Positions 50,160-61,664 of a stretch of DNA of 64,000 nucleotides are shown piece after piece. The notes below the pieces were generated by a model, which saw only the letters and a program-made list of their open reading frames with translations, was not told the DNA's origin and made no database searches. This DNA is from Protonemura montana. Its lineage: Eukaryota > Arthropoda > Insecta > Plecoptera > Nemouridae. Positions within the stretch are counted from its first letter, which is position 1. Each line of letters starts with the position of its first letter. Where the stretch lies: assembly GCA_947568835.1 (NCBI GenBank), contig OX387610.1:13621001-13685000 (forward strand), given 5' to 3'. Made by a program: the position numbers and the translations under genes.

Positions 50160-51340
50160 TTGTAGTATTGGGTGGGAGACCATCATACACATGACCAGTT
50201 CTGTTTGGGAGAGAGGTTGGAGGGATGAAAGTTAAGCAACACTGCGCTTGGTCAGGTATTGGATGTGTGACCATCATACACATGACCAGTTCTGTTCGGG
50301 AGAGAGGTTGGAGGGATGAAAGTTAAGCAACACTGCGCTGAGTCAGGTATTGGGTGGGTGACCATCATACACATGACCGGTTCTATTCGGGAGAGAGGTT
50401 GGAGGGATAAAAGTTAAGCAACACTGCGCTGGGTCAGGTATTGGGTGGGTGACCATCATACACATGACCGGTTCTATTCGGGAGAGAGGTTGGAGGGATG
50501 AAAGTTAAGCAACACTGCGCTGGGTCAGGTATTGGGTGGGTGACCATCATACACATGACCGGTTCTATTCGGGAGAGAGGTTGGAGGGATGAAAGTTAAG
50601 CAACACTGCGCTGGGTCAGGTATTGGATGGGTGACCATCATACACATGACCGGTTCTATTCGGGAGAGAGGTTGGAGGGATGAAAGTTAAGCAACACTGC
50701 GCTGAGTCAGGTATTGGATGGGTGACCATCATACACATGACCGGTTCTGTTCGGGAGAGAGGTTGGAGGGATGAAAGTTAAGCAACACTGTGCTGAGTCA
50801 GGTATTGGATGGGTGACCATCATACACATGACCAGTTCGGTTCAAGAGAGAGGTTTGAGGGATGAATGTTAAGCAACACTGCGCTGAGTCAGGTATTGGA
50901 TGGGTGACCATCATACACATGACCAGTTCGGTTTGGGAGAGAGGTTGGAGGGATGAAAGTTAAGCAACACTGCGCTGAGTCAGGTATTGGAAGGGTGACC
51001 ATCATACACATGACCAGTTCTGTTCGGGAGAGAGGTTGGATGAAAGTTAAGCAACACTGCGCTGGGTCAGGTATTGGATGGGTGACCATCATACACATGA
51101 CCAGTTCTGTTTGGGAGAGAGGTTGGAGGGATGAAAGTTAAGCAACACTGCGCTGAGTCAGGTATTGGGTGGGTGAACATCATACACATGACCAGTTCTG
51201 TTTGGGAGAGAGGTTGGAAGGATGAAAGTTAAGCAACACTGCACTGGGTCAGGTATTGGATGGGTGAACATCATACACATGACCAGTTCTGTTCGGAAGA
51301 GTGGTTGGAGGGATGAAAGTAAGTACAACAACTTTATTCA
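50160..51340 (+). mobile_element. 5S-derived SINE array, 12 units plus partial
   Basis: Largest array: 91-bp units from 50,236 at regular spacing to about 51,320, one of about 85 bp (near 51,049). A run of neighbouring units shares GACCGGTTCTATTCGGG, a private variant that marks local amplification. Both ends lack the canonical head; the right end enters a body remnant (AGTACAACAACTTTATTC). Confidence 0.9.
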
Positions 51341-51484
51341 ACGCATAAGCAACGCCTAAAATTGGACTGTTCGGGTGATGACAACATGTAATATGTATGT
51401 TTCTTGCTAGTCAACCTTACCTAGCCGTGAATTCTGAAACCCAAGGGTAAGTCGATAAGAAAGGCAGCTGTTAACCTACCTGAG

Positions 51485-51585
51485 ATGAAGTCTTGTTTAA
51501 ATTGCAAACGCTTGCAATGCGCGGGGTTTATTATTATTATTTATTATTAATTATTGTTTATCAAAATTGTTCATAATAACAAAAT
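51485..51585. mobile_element. tRNA-foldback element, left arm only
   Basis: Left arm (AAATTGCAAACGCTTGCAAT, GCGCGGGGTTTATTATTAT) then an AT-rich stretch. Core and right arm missing. Confidence 0.65.
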
Positions 51586-52390
51586 TTATATACCTTGTTT
51601 CGACGACAGTTTGACACACATCATATGAAAAAAAAAATGGTTCCTGATCTACGATTTTTCTAACATATCGAAACTTACTTTACCAATGTAACCAGATTTA
51701 GTGACTTTTAAAACTTAATAATCGTTTTGATATCGTAAGCTATTAATACAGTTTATTTAGCTACTTTGACTAATCACATTGATCATACAAATATCAAAGT
51801 TTATGTTGCGAAGAAGGTGAGGAAATACATTCGCCAGGAAGAAAATTTAAGCACACGATACAACCTTATTCTTGAATCTGATGTCATAATTTTATATCAC
51901 TATTTAATTGATAGCTAGATTAAAAATGTTCTATATCTTGTTTGAATCATTGTCATTTACAAAAATTGCCGTCTTGTGTGCTTTTTTTTCGAAATATACA
52001 CTGATTTTAATAGATTTTTCGTGAAATTATCACACATGGCCGAAATAGCATCTGCCGTTTAAAGATCCTGTAAAGTTTCTTTGAAGTTAGTCAGAAAATT
52101 ACCAAAGTCGAAACCTGTTTATAAAATCAACCAACAGCACCACTCTTTACATAACATAAAACAGTAAATAAAAAAATTAAGAAAAGTATGATTGCAATTA
52201 CACCATTGTCCATAGAAAACGAGACCAAGACAAAAAGAGCTACAATTTTGCTGCAAGGCGCAGTGGCTGGTACCCAGGTAAATATAAAAATTCAGTTTGC
52301 TGTAAAAACTTCAAATTTCAATTGCTTAACAAGATAATGCAAAAGTTATACTAGTAGTAAACAGGTAACCGACCGATCGTCAGTGAATCA
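51586..52390. other. Intergenic, no gene seen
   Basis: AT-rich; nothing recognised. Confidence 0.45.
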
Positions 52391-52399
52391 AGTAAATTT

Positions 52400-53136
52400 A
52401 ATATCCAACAGAGTGCGCGGTCCACCTGGAAACCTAGCCTAACCTGACTTAACTCGACTGCGCATTCGTAAATACTAAGCGAGAGACGTAGACCCAGAGA
52501 AACCATGCAGCAGCAAAGATTGGCGTCACCCCTGTCGAGGACCGATGGTCTTCTATTTTGTGTTTGGTCTTAGGTTTTTCTGGTAGCTATAGTAAAGCGT
52601 AAAATATATTAAATATTATTTAAGAAAGTAAAGCCGCGTTGAATGGGCAGGTAAGTCCTTCTTCCTCGCCTCTCATACTAGGATAATCTAATCGCTTGAA
52701 GGTGCTCAGGTATTCCACCATACTACTGATTTCGAAAAAAAAAAAATCAAATAGCGGGTATCGAACACGAGTCCTGCCGCACCGCATTCGCATACGTTAA
52801 CCAGTCGGCCACGAGAGTGGATGAATGACTGAGATTTTTTTTTTAATGTAAATTGCTAAACTATGAAGAAGAGAAGTTTAGTAATTACGGGCGATATTAA
52901 TTACTTCAGGCCAATAGGCCAAGATAATATCGTTATTATATGTAATATAATAACATTAATATTATACAATATTATATTATATAATATTATATAATAAATA
53001 TAATATAATATAATATAATATAATAAATATATTATATTTCCATTGAAAACGTGGAGTGGTTCATAGCTCTGAGGTAAGCGGCGTGCTTCTAGTGGTGAAG
53101 GTAACGCGATCGGTTCCCGGCGGAGTAGCATTTTTG
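52400..53136. repeat. Diverged partial first unit of the 1.68-kb array
   Basis: Weak similarity from about 52,400 and clear similarity from 52,630 (GGGCAGGTAAGTCCTTCTTC) to the 3' part of the 1.68-kb unit. Holds a minus-strand tRNA-like module M3 (52,745-52,828) and a plus-strand M4 (53,054-53,128). An AT palindrome-rich stretch (52,920-53,040) sits between them and is private to this copy. Confidence 0.75.
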
Positions 53137-53446
53137 TTTCTCATATCGAATTATATATCACTTCACAAATATTTGAAAAATTATTACAAGTCCAGAGTGT
53201 AGTATCAATTTCCGCCAACAGGTGGCTCTGATGCTAGTTTTGTACTTAACACTAGTTCCCATGTTCCTATATACTTGATGCTAGACTTAGGAGCTGCACA
53301 CGGGGTATAGGTGGGGTTTGGGGTCGTGGGAACAGCCCGCAAAATTGGCGGGCGCGACTGGCGCGAAGCGCCAGGAGTGCCCGGCAATTTTGCTACTGTC
53401 TAAATTACTCGCCCAAAAAAAAAGTCAAAAAATCGGAAGTGCATCG

Positions 53447-53541
53447 TGGTACTTACGTGGTTCGAACCCGGTATTTCATCAAATCTATAATCGTAGGTCC
53501 GATCATTTCCATGCCTTCAACCGCACGGCCAAGAGGACTCG
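53447..53541 (-). ncRNA. tRNA-like module M1 (Leu/Ser-type look)
   Basis: On the minus strand: TTGGCCGTGCGGTTGAAGGC (D-arm and A box, as in type II tRNAs), a hairpin ATCG-GACCTA-CGAT in anticodon position, an extra region and the B box GGGTTCGAACC. Acceptor ends do not pair well, so it is tRNA-like, not a confident tRNA gene. Repeated in all four main units. Confidence 0.45.
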
Positions 53542-53631
53542 TAATTTTTCGGCATTTTTTAGATGTATAACTATCCTGACTCCAGCCTCCACTGGTGGAT
53601 GTTGAATGATGTATTCCAACATCAAAAAGTT

Positions 53632-53718
53632 TCCCCCGTCGAGTGGATTCGATCCACGTAGCGGATAAATTAGATGTTACTGAAGCAGTGACTATACCGT
53701 TGTGCCACGCAGACGACC
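53632..53718 (-). ncRNA. tRNA-like module M2
   Basis: On the minus strand: GCGTGGCACAACGGTATAGTC (A-box-like, split here), CACTG-CTT-CAGTA hairpin, then a T-arm with a seven-base loop, GTGG-ATCGAAT-CCAC. In copy 3 the same arm is conserved. Function unknown. Confidence 0.45.
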
Positions 53719-54544
53719 ATACATTATGGTGAAAGATGAACCAATTTTAATTTCATGTTTGAAAACCCGGTACATTGAGAAGGTAGAAGAGTTTACCATT
53801 CCAGTAATAATCGCTAAAAATTGTATTGTTTCGTGGACGAAAATTAGCTGCCCTAGCAGGCAACAGCTTGACCGGCGGTCATAGGTAAATAGCAGTGCAG
53901 AAGCACTCGGCCAACCAATTACCATTTACCATTTACCAAAATTTGTTTTAAATAGGCAACATAAGACCCCGACTGATAAAACGCCAAGAGCTGCCCGCTA
54001 CTGATCAACAGGGCCCTCGTTTACTCATATTTGAAAAGTTTCACCGAACACGCAATAGTGTTAAGACGCACTGTGACCCCCAGCGCGATCTGTTGGATAT
54101 AAAATGTACCACGATTATTTCCTAGTTTATATTTTCGTATACGCTTAGTAAAAATCCAATTGAAAATACTCATATCCAATACAATATCCATTTATATAAT
54201 GATATCCAATATATCTAATATTAAATTCAACAGATTGCGCTGGGGGTCATGGTTCGACTTAACACGTCCGCATGTTCAGTGAAACATGAACCAATATGCG
54301 AATCTGGAGGTCCCGTGATCAGGCAACGAAGTTCGACTGGCGTTCCTCCGGTCGGGCTATTTTGCTTGCGTCACCGCACTAGATCTTGCTGTATGGTGAA
54401 GACCCTAACTCATGCGGTGCTAAACGTTGCCGCATTGGATGGGCAGGGGTAAGTCCTTCTTTTCTCGACGCGGGTACTGGCATTATCTTAGCGCTTTAAT
54501 GGCGTTCAGATATTTGACCATACAACTAATTTTGAAAAAAAAAA

Positions 54545-54622
54545 GGAAGCAAATAGCTGGGATCGAACCCAGGCTATGCCGCACCGCATTCGGCGACGTT
54601 AACCATTCGACCATGAGAGCGA
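54545..54622 (-). ncRNA. tRNA-like module M3
   Basis: On the minus strand: CATGGTCGAATGGTTAACGTC (split), CGCCG-AATG-CGGTG hairpin in anticodon position with a 4-base loop, and CTGGG-TTCGAT-CCCAG as T-arm. Resembles Ser/Leu tRNAs but the anticodon loop is too short for decoding. Confidence 0.45.
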
Positions 54623-54739
54623 ATGAACAAAATGAAATTATTTTTAAAATAAATTGCTCAACTATGAAGAAGAGCAACATGTACGAGCGATATTGATCAA
54701 CAGTTAAGTAAGTTTATTATCAGCAGTACTAAGTAACGT

Positions 54740-54813
54740 GTGGCTTGTAGCTCTGTGTTAAGCGCCGTGCTTCTTGTAGTGAAGATAGCCTGTTCGATTC
54801 CCGGCGCAGTAGC
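54740..54813 (+). ncRNA. tRNA-like module M4
   Basis: Plus strand: TAGCTCTGTGTTAAGCGC (GTGGTAAGCGC in copies 2 and 3), CTTC-TTGTAGT-GAAG in anticodon position (GTA at 34-36, U33 present) and B box TGTTCGATTCCC. The T-stem is not paired and outer GCGCCG/CGGCGC pairing replaces a normal acceptor. Present five times in the array. Confidence 0.45.
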
Positions 54814-54820
54814 TTTTTTG

Positions 54821-56500
54821 TTTCTCATATCGAATTATATATCACTTCACAAATATTTGAAAAATTATTACAAGTCCAGAGTGTAGTATCAATTTCCGCC
54901 AACAGGTGGCTCTGATGCTAGTTTTGTACTTAAAACTAGTTCCCATGTTCCTATATACTTGATGCTAGACTTAGGAGCTGCACACGGGGTAAAGGTGGGG
55001 TTTGGGGTCGTGGGAACAGCCCGCAAAATTGGCGGGCGCGACTGGCGCGAAGCGCCAGGAGTGCCCGGCAATTTTGCTACTGTCTAAATTACTCGCCCAA
55101 AAAAAAAGTCAAAAAATCGGAAGTGCATCGTGGCACTTACGTGGTTCGAACCCGGTATTTCATCAAATCTATAATCGTAGGTCCGATCATTTCCATGCTT
55201 TCAACCGCACGGCCAAGAGGACTCGTAATTTTTCGGCATTTTTTAGATGTATAACTATCCTGACTCCAGCCTCCACTGGTGGATGTTGAATGATGTATTC
55301 CAACATCAAAAAGGTTCCCCCTCTCGAGTGGATTCGATCCACTTAGCGGATAAATTTGATGTTACTGAAGCAGTGACTATACCGTTGTGCCACGCAGACA
55401 ACCATACATTATGGTGAAAGATGAACCTATTTTAATTTCATGTTTGAAAACCCGGTACATTGAGAAGGTAGAAGACTACCATTCCAGAAATAATCGCTAA
55501 AAAATTTTTTTTTTCGTGGACGAAAATTAGCTGCCCTAGCAGGCAACAGCTTGACCGGCCATCATAGGTAAATAGCAGTGCAGAAGCACTCGGCCAACCA
55601 ATTACCATTTACCAAAATTTGTTTTAAATAGGCAACATAAGACCCCGACTGATAAAACGCCAAGAGCTGCCCGCTACTGATCAACAGGGCCCTCGTTTAC
55701 TCATATTTGAAAAGTTTCACCGAACACGCAATAGTGTTAAGACGCACCGTGACACCCAGCGCGATCTGTTGGATATAAAATGTACCACGATTATTTCCTA
55801 GTTTATATTCTCGTATACGCTTAGTAAAAATCCAATTGAAAATACTCATATCCAATACAATATCCATTTATATAATGATATCCAATATATATCATATTAA
55901 ATTCAACAGATTGCGCTGGGGGTCATGGTTCGACTTAACACGTCCGCATGTTCAGTGAAACATGAACCAATATGCGAATCTGGAGGTCCCGTGATCAGGC
56001 AACGAAGTTCGACTGGCGTTCCTCCGGTCGGGCTATTTTGCTTGCGTCACCGCACTAGATCTTGCTGTATGGTGAAGACCCTAACTCATGCAGTGCTAAA
56101 CGTTGCCGCATTGGATGGGCAGGGGTAAGTCCTTCTTCTCTCGACGCGGGTACTGACATAATCTTAGCGCTTTAATGGCGTTCAGATATTTGACCATACA
56201 ACTAATTTTGAAAAAAAAAAGGAGCAAGTAGCTGGGATCGAACCCAGGCTATGCCGCACCGCATTCGGCGACGTTAACCATTCGACCATGAGAGCGAATG
56301 AACAGTATGTAATTATTCTGTAAATATAAATTGCTCAACTATGAAGAAGAGATACATGTACGAGCGATATTGATCATTAACAGTTAAGTAAGTTTATTTC
56401 CAGCAGTACTATGTAACGTGTGGCTTGTAGCTCTGTGGTAAGCGCCGTGCTTCTTGTAGTGAAGATAGCCTGTTCGATTCCCGGCGCAGTAGCTTTTTTG
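54821..56500. repeat. 1.68-kb tandem unit, copy 2
   Basis: 1,680 bp, almost identical to copy 1. Modules: M1 55,131-55,225, M2 55,316-55,404, M3 56,221-56,300, M4 56,420-56,493; GC-rich hairpin 55,023-55,077. Confidence 0.92.
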
Positions 56501-58130
56501 TTTCTCATATCGAATTATATATCAATTCACAAATATTTGAAAAATTATTACAAGTCCAGAGTGTAGTATCAATTTCCGCCAGAAGGTGGCTCTGATGCTA
56601 GTTTTGTACTTAACACTAGTTCCCATGTTCCTATATACTTGATGCTAGACTTAGGAGCTGCACACGGGGTATAGGTGGGGTTTGGGGTCGTGGGAACAGC
56701 CCGGATACTGTCTTATTTACTCGCCCAAAAAAAAAAGTCAAAAAATGGGAAGTGCATCGTGGTACTTACGTGGTTCGAACCCGGTATTTCATCAAATCTA
56801 TAATCGTAGGTCCGATCATTTCCAGGCCTTCAACCGCACGGCCAAGGGGACTCGTAATTTTTCGTAATTTTTTAGATGTATAAGTATCCTGACTCCAGCC
56901 CCCACTGGTGGATGTTGAATGATGTATTCCAACATCAAAAAGGTTCACCCGTCGAGTGGATTCGATCCACGTAGCGGATAAATTTGATGTTACTGAAGCA
57001 GTGACTATACCGTTGTGCCACGCAGACGACCATACATAATGGTGAAAGATGAACCTATTTTAATTTCATGTTTGAAAACCCGGTACATTGAGAAGGTAGA
57101 AGACTTTACCATTCCAGAAATAATCGCTAAAAATTGTATTGTTTCGTGGACGAAAATTAGCTGCCCCAGCAGGCAACAGCTTGACCAGCCGTCATAAGTC
57201 AATAGCAGTGCAGAAGCACTCGGCCAACCAATTACCATTTACCAAAATTTGTTTTAAATACGCAACATAAGACCCCGACTGATAAAACGCCAAGAGCTGC
57301 CCGCTACTGATCAACAGGGCCCTCGTTTACTCATATTTGAAAAGTTTCACCGAACACGCAATAGTGTTAAGACGCACCGTGACCCCCAGCGCGATCTGTT
57401 GGATATAAAATGTACCACGATTATTTCCCAGTTTATATTTTCGTATACGCTTAGTAAAAATCCAATTGAAAATACTCATATCCAATACAATATCCATTTA
57501 TATAATGATATCCAATATATCTAATATTAAATTCAACAGATTGCGCTGGGCGTCATAGTTCGACTTAACACGTCCGCATGTTCAGTGAAACATGAACCAA
57601 TATGCGAATCTGGAGGTCCCGTGATCAGGCAACGAAGTTCGACTGGCGTTCCTCCGGTCGGGCTATTTTGCTTGCGTCACCGCACTACATCTTGCTAAAT
57701 GGTGAAGACCCTAACTCATGCGGTGCTAAACGTTGCCGCATTGGATGGGCAGGGGTAAGTCCTTCTTCTCTCGACGCGGGTACTGGCATTATCTTAGCGC
57801 TTTAATGGCGTTCAGATATTTGACCATACAACAAATTTTGAAAAAAAAAAGGAGCAAGTAGCTGGGATCGAACCCAGGCTATGCCGCACCGCATTCGGCG
57901 ACGTTAACCACTCGACCATGAGAGCGAATGAACAGTATGTAATTATTCTGTAAATAAAAATTGCTCAACTATGAAGAAGAGATACATGTACGAGCGATAT
58001 TGATCATTAACAGTTAAGTAAGTTTATTTCCAGCAGTACTATGTAACGTGTGGCTTGTAGCTCTGTGGTAAGCGCCGTGCTTCTTGTAGTGAAGATAGCC
58101 TGTACGATTCTCGGCGCAGTAACTTTTTTG
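56501..58130. repeat. 1.68-kb tandem unit, copy 3, hairpin deleted
   Basis: 1,630 bp; lacks about 50 bp that exactly span the GC-rich hairpin (junction near 56,704). Modules: M1 56,760-56,854, M2 56,945-57,030, M3 57,851-57,930, M4 58,050-58,123. Confidence 0.92.
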
Positions 58131-59280
58131 TTTCTCATATCGAATTATATATCACTTCACAAATATTTGAAAAATTATTACAAGTCCAGAGTGTAGTATC
58201 AATTTCCGCCAACAGGTGGCTCTGATGCTAGTTTTGTACTTAACACTAGTTCCCATGTTCCTATATACTTGATGCTAGACTTAGGAGCTGCACACGGGGT
58301 AAAGCTGGGGTCCGGGGTCGTGGGAACAGCTCGCAAAATTGGCAATTTTGCTACTGTCTAAATCACACGCCCCAAAAAAAAGGTTCCATACTGCGTAGTG
58401 GTACATCCGCGGTTTGAACCCGGTATATCATTGATCACTTAATACAAGACATTCGATGAGTTCGATGCCTTTAACCGCACGACCAAGTGAACGAACGATC
58501 TAGTCTGCATCATTGAGATACATAAGTCTCCTGACTCCAGCTTCCACTGGTGGATGTTGGATGTTGTATTCCAACGTCAAAAAGATTCCTCCGTCGAGCG
58601 GATTCGATCCAAGTAGCGAGTTACTTTGATGATACCGAATCAGTGACTGTACCATTGTGCCACGCAGACGGACATACATTTTAGTGAAAGATGAACCTAT
58701 TTGAATTTCATGTCTGAAAACCCTGTACAGTGGGTAGGTACAAGACATTACTGTTTCGGTAACGTACCTTTTAAAATTTGTATTATATCGTGTACTATTA
58801 TGTCTCGTCCTAGGCAGCTGATAGTCGCGGCCGTCACAAATAGCAGTGCAGAAGAACTCGGCAACTCTAAGATATGGGCTTTTACTATTCGCCACAATCG
58901 ATTGTAAATAGTCAAGCGTAAGAACCCGACTGATAGAACCCCAGTAGAAGATCATTGCTCGAAGGTTGCGCCCTCATTTACTCATATTTGTAAAGTTTCA
59001 CCGAACACGCAATCGTGTTAAGACGCACCGTGACCCCCAGCGCAACCTGTTGGATATTAAAAGTACTCGGTCGGTGTACTCGGACTTCGGTCGGTAACCA
59101 GGTTATTGATACGCCTGATGTTAAAAAAATCAGAATCCGAATCAGCAGCATCGAAGATATTCCGTCGCGTGGAGGCGCCGGGATGCGAACCTGGTGTGCC
59201 GAAGAGCGTAGCTCTGTGGTAAGCGCTGTGCTTCGTGCCGCGAAGGTACAGCGTGTGGTTTCCAGCGAGGCTGCTTTTTG
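58131..59280. repeat. 1.68-kb tandem unit, copy 4, diverged and shortened
   Basis: 1,150 bp. The hairpin is reduced to its outer stem (GCAAAATTGGCAATTTTGC). M1 (58,400-58,492) and M2 (58,582-58,672) are diverged. The middle is deleted, so a T-arm fragment of an M3-like module (GGGATGCGAACCTGG, about 59,180) abuts M4 (59,204-59,273). Confidence 0.85.
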
Positions 59281-59919
59281 TTTCTAAAATAGAATTATAT
59301 ACCAAATGACCAAAGATTAAAAAATATATAACACATTTTAAAAATCAATCAGCGTTTAAATGAAAAAAAATCCATTTAATCACCTGGTACCGCCGGTTCT
59401 ACGCTGTTGGAAAAATAATGATGATCTAATTAAGGTTTACAAGAACTTACGAGCCTGGCATTTTTAACAATTACATCAGTTTTATTGATAGCAGATATGG
59501 TTGTTTCACACAGTTTTCTATGGATATTTACATTTATACAAATAGTTTAACACTTCTCGTCTATTTAATCAGACATTTCCTATAACAATGATTATACGAT
59601 TCGGATTTCAACCCAATTGGTTTTAATTTTATCAGCAAAATGACCAAATGCCAATAAGTTTCCCAATCGAATATCACATTATTCGATCGCGCCTTTTCAA
59701 AATCTTTAATGTCCCACCATAAACCTTTAACGTCCAAAATTAAAAACACTACATGATAACACCGATACCGAGCAAACGACTCAGCCACAAATACCAAAGT
59801 CCACATTAGTCCAGCGTTTGAAACTCCCAACGAGAAAACATCTAATTCTAAACACGTCAGAGCCTCGTCTCCTCTTCAATCACCTCTCGCTGCTACAACC
59901 GCTGATTGTCCGTTGCCCG
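59281..59919. other. Flank of array and 3'UTR of the CACNG-like gene
   Basis: Right of the array. On the minus strand AATAAA occurs at 59,481-59,486, about 430 bp after the CACNG-like stop, a plausible poly(A) signal. Nothing else seen. Confidence 0.45.
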
Positions 59920-60932
59920 TCATACCTCGCTGTTACTCCAAATGCCACCGCGATCGACGACTCCCCCAGCTGCGTCGTACGTGTCCAACGTACTAAAAGT
60001 GCTGACGGCCACGTTCTTCTTGCGATGTTGCGGTTGTAGCGTCGAGTACTTCCCCACAGAGCTGTGGCAGCTGCCAGTCGTTCCTCCGGAGCTGTTCGAC
60101 GATGTCGACGCCCCTTCAGAGACGCCCAAAACCCCCTGGTGCAGAACGCCAGAGTGACCAGAGTGCCCGTAACGGTTCAGCGTCTGCGAGTTGTAGGCGA
60201 AAGGCGCTGGGATGTGGGTCGGATCTGGATTTTTGGGGTTGTTCTGACGCATCAACGTGATGGGCACTGTGACACCAGCCAACGGGACGTTATCATAATC
60301 GTGGAGACCTTTTTTTATGCGGTCTGCCATTAGTGCGTTGTCGTATTCTTGTAAGCCTTTCTTGACTTTCTCGGAAAGATGGGCAACCTCGGAGATCGGA
60401 CAGTCTTCGTTCAGTATCTGCACTTCGGTGTTAATCGGTACTCTCTTTTCTTTGCCTTTAGGATTGGCTGAGCAGATGTCAGGAGCACTGTTACTCAGAA
60501 GTAACGGTCCGTCAACGCCTTCAAGCTCGCAAGGCGCTAAGGGTTCAGATTTCGTGCCGAAATATTCAGCATTGCCCGACCAGATATTCGGCGGTCCGTT
60601 CTGTCTGCGTCGATAGCTCGGATGTCTCACCAGACACTCGCTGCCCGTGAAGCGACGGAGGTGACGGTCGGCGCCGGGTACCATCACTCTGACCATGTCC
60701 TCGACGGTAGGGAATCGTCGGAGATAGGCCGTGATGGATAGAAGTCCTGCAAGTTCGGCCATAATGACGGCTGCGCAGGCGGCAAAGAAAGACCAGCCGT
60801 AACGGTAGTCGAAAGGATTCAACCCTCCGGGGGTAACGAGGGGAGAGATAATGATGGTGCGACGGGGACGGTCGAAGAAGGCGTCGCTAAGGACGGACGC
60901 GAAAACGACGAGGCCACCACCGAGAGATAGTC
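59920..60932 (-). CDS. CACNG/TARP (stargazin-like) last coding exon
   Basis: Minus strand; acceptor TTTCTGTTTCAG precedes 60,932 and TGA is at 59,920-59,922. It gives 336 residues of the C-terminal half of a claudin-fold calcium channel gamma/TARP protein, which in animals is an auxiliary subunit of AMPA-type receptors or Ca channels. It starts in the third membrane segment (LSLGGGLVVFASVLSD), passes a loop (PRRTIIISPLVTPGGLNPFD) and enters the fourth segment with the family motif YRYGWSFFAACAAVIMAELA. The long cytoplasmic tail includes FPTVEDMVRVMVPGADRHLR. The C-terminus NSEV fits a class I PDZ ligand (S/T-X-V), as in stargazin's TTPV. Upstream exons are not in this window. The first two bases finish a codon split with the missing exon. 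Confidence 0.88.
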
Positions 60933-61660
60933 CTGAAACAGAAATGCATATTGTATTAGTTAAAGTGGGTCAAGGAAATGTGGCGATCTGGTTTGTGGCT
61001 GTGATCTCGTTTCAAAGTTTGAATGAATTATGACGTTTTGGGAGCTTGGAGTCGAAAGAAAAGTACTTTATGAAGATTTTCTCATCAGAATATGTTCAAA
61101 TTAAGTTTCCCGGGTCATCGAAATTTGCTTATTTTGAAAGTAAAAAGAAAAAGTATTTTTCATATGTGGCTTGACACGGAATGAACTTTCAAACACATTT
61201 CACAAGTAAACAACTCGTTTTAAGAAGAAACAAAAACGATCCCGTGTAAATGAAAATGAGTTGCCCCATCTGCATTGAACCGAGTCGCAGTGAAAGTGAC
61301 TGCAGTCCTTTCATCAACAGAGCAGACATGAAATAGATTGAGGATTCCAACAATGTACATGTTGACAAGTTTTCCAATACCAGCTGCCGGGGGATGCTTT
61401 TATGGTCAATTTTGTTGAATCACCATCGTTTCTTGTCGAAAACCCCGATCTACGAAATTCGTTCGGCGAATTCGATTGATTTAGAAAAGCTCCAATGCTT
61501 GTGCGAGAATTCCGTTTCTTCCAAACACAAACCGACTGTTCAACAAAAATTGGCATTTGAGATTTGAGTCTACTTTCAATTAATCTCAACAATTTATGTA
61601 CATGCATCGATGTTATAGCTCGTAATTATTATATTTTAGAGATTTGTTAGAAAGAGCGGT
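60933..61660 (-). other. CACNG-like intron, no exon seen
   Basis: AT-rich. Two minus-strand frames of 62 and 97 codons show no claudin or TARP features. Confidence 0.5.
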
Positions 61661-61664
61661 CATA

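Larger units (their letters stand above)
53137..54820. repeat. 1.68-kb tandem unit, copy 1
   Basis: 1,684 bp. Order: GC-rich hairpin (53,339-53,393), tRNA-like M1 (minus, 53,447-53,541), M2 (minus, 53,632-53,718), an inverted repeat around the CCCAGCGCGATCTGTTGGAT motif and its counterpart, M3 (minus, 54,545-54,622), M4 (plus, 54,740-54,813). No convincing ORF; the 60-95 codon frames that recur are by-products of repetition. Confidence 0.92.

Noticed and set aside
50160..51340. CRISPR-like regular spacing of repeats
   Set aside because: Units are contiguous 91-bp tandem copies without unique spacers, and the window is eukaryotic.
53205..57805. Recurring 60-95 codon frames (at 53.3, 55.0, 54.2, 55.9 kb)
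   Set aside because: They recur only because the 1.68-kb unit is repeated; the corresponding frame is broken in other units, and there is no domain or codon bias.
59906..60616. Plus-strand frames of 83-99 codons at 59.9-60.6 kb
   Set aside because: Antisense of the CACNG-like exon, whose minus-strand frame has clear family similarity.
61189..61607. Upstream exon of the CACNG-like gene
   Set aside because: The minus-strand frames lack claudin/TARP motifs and the Cys pair expected in the first loop.
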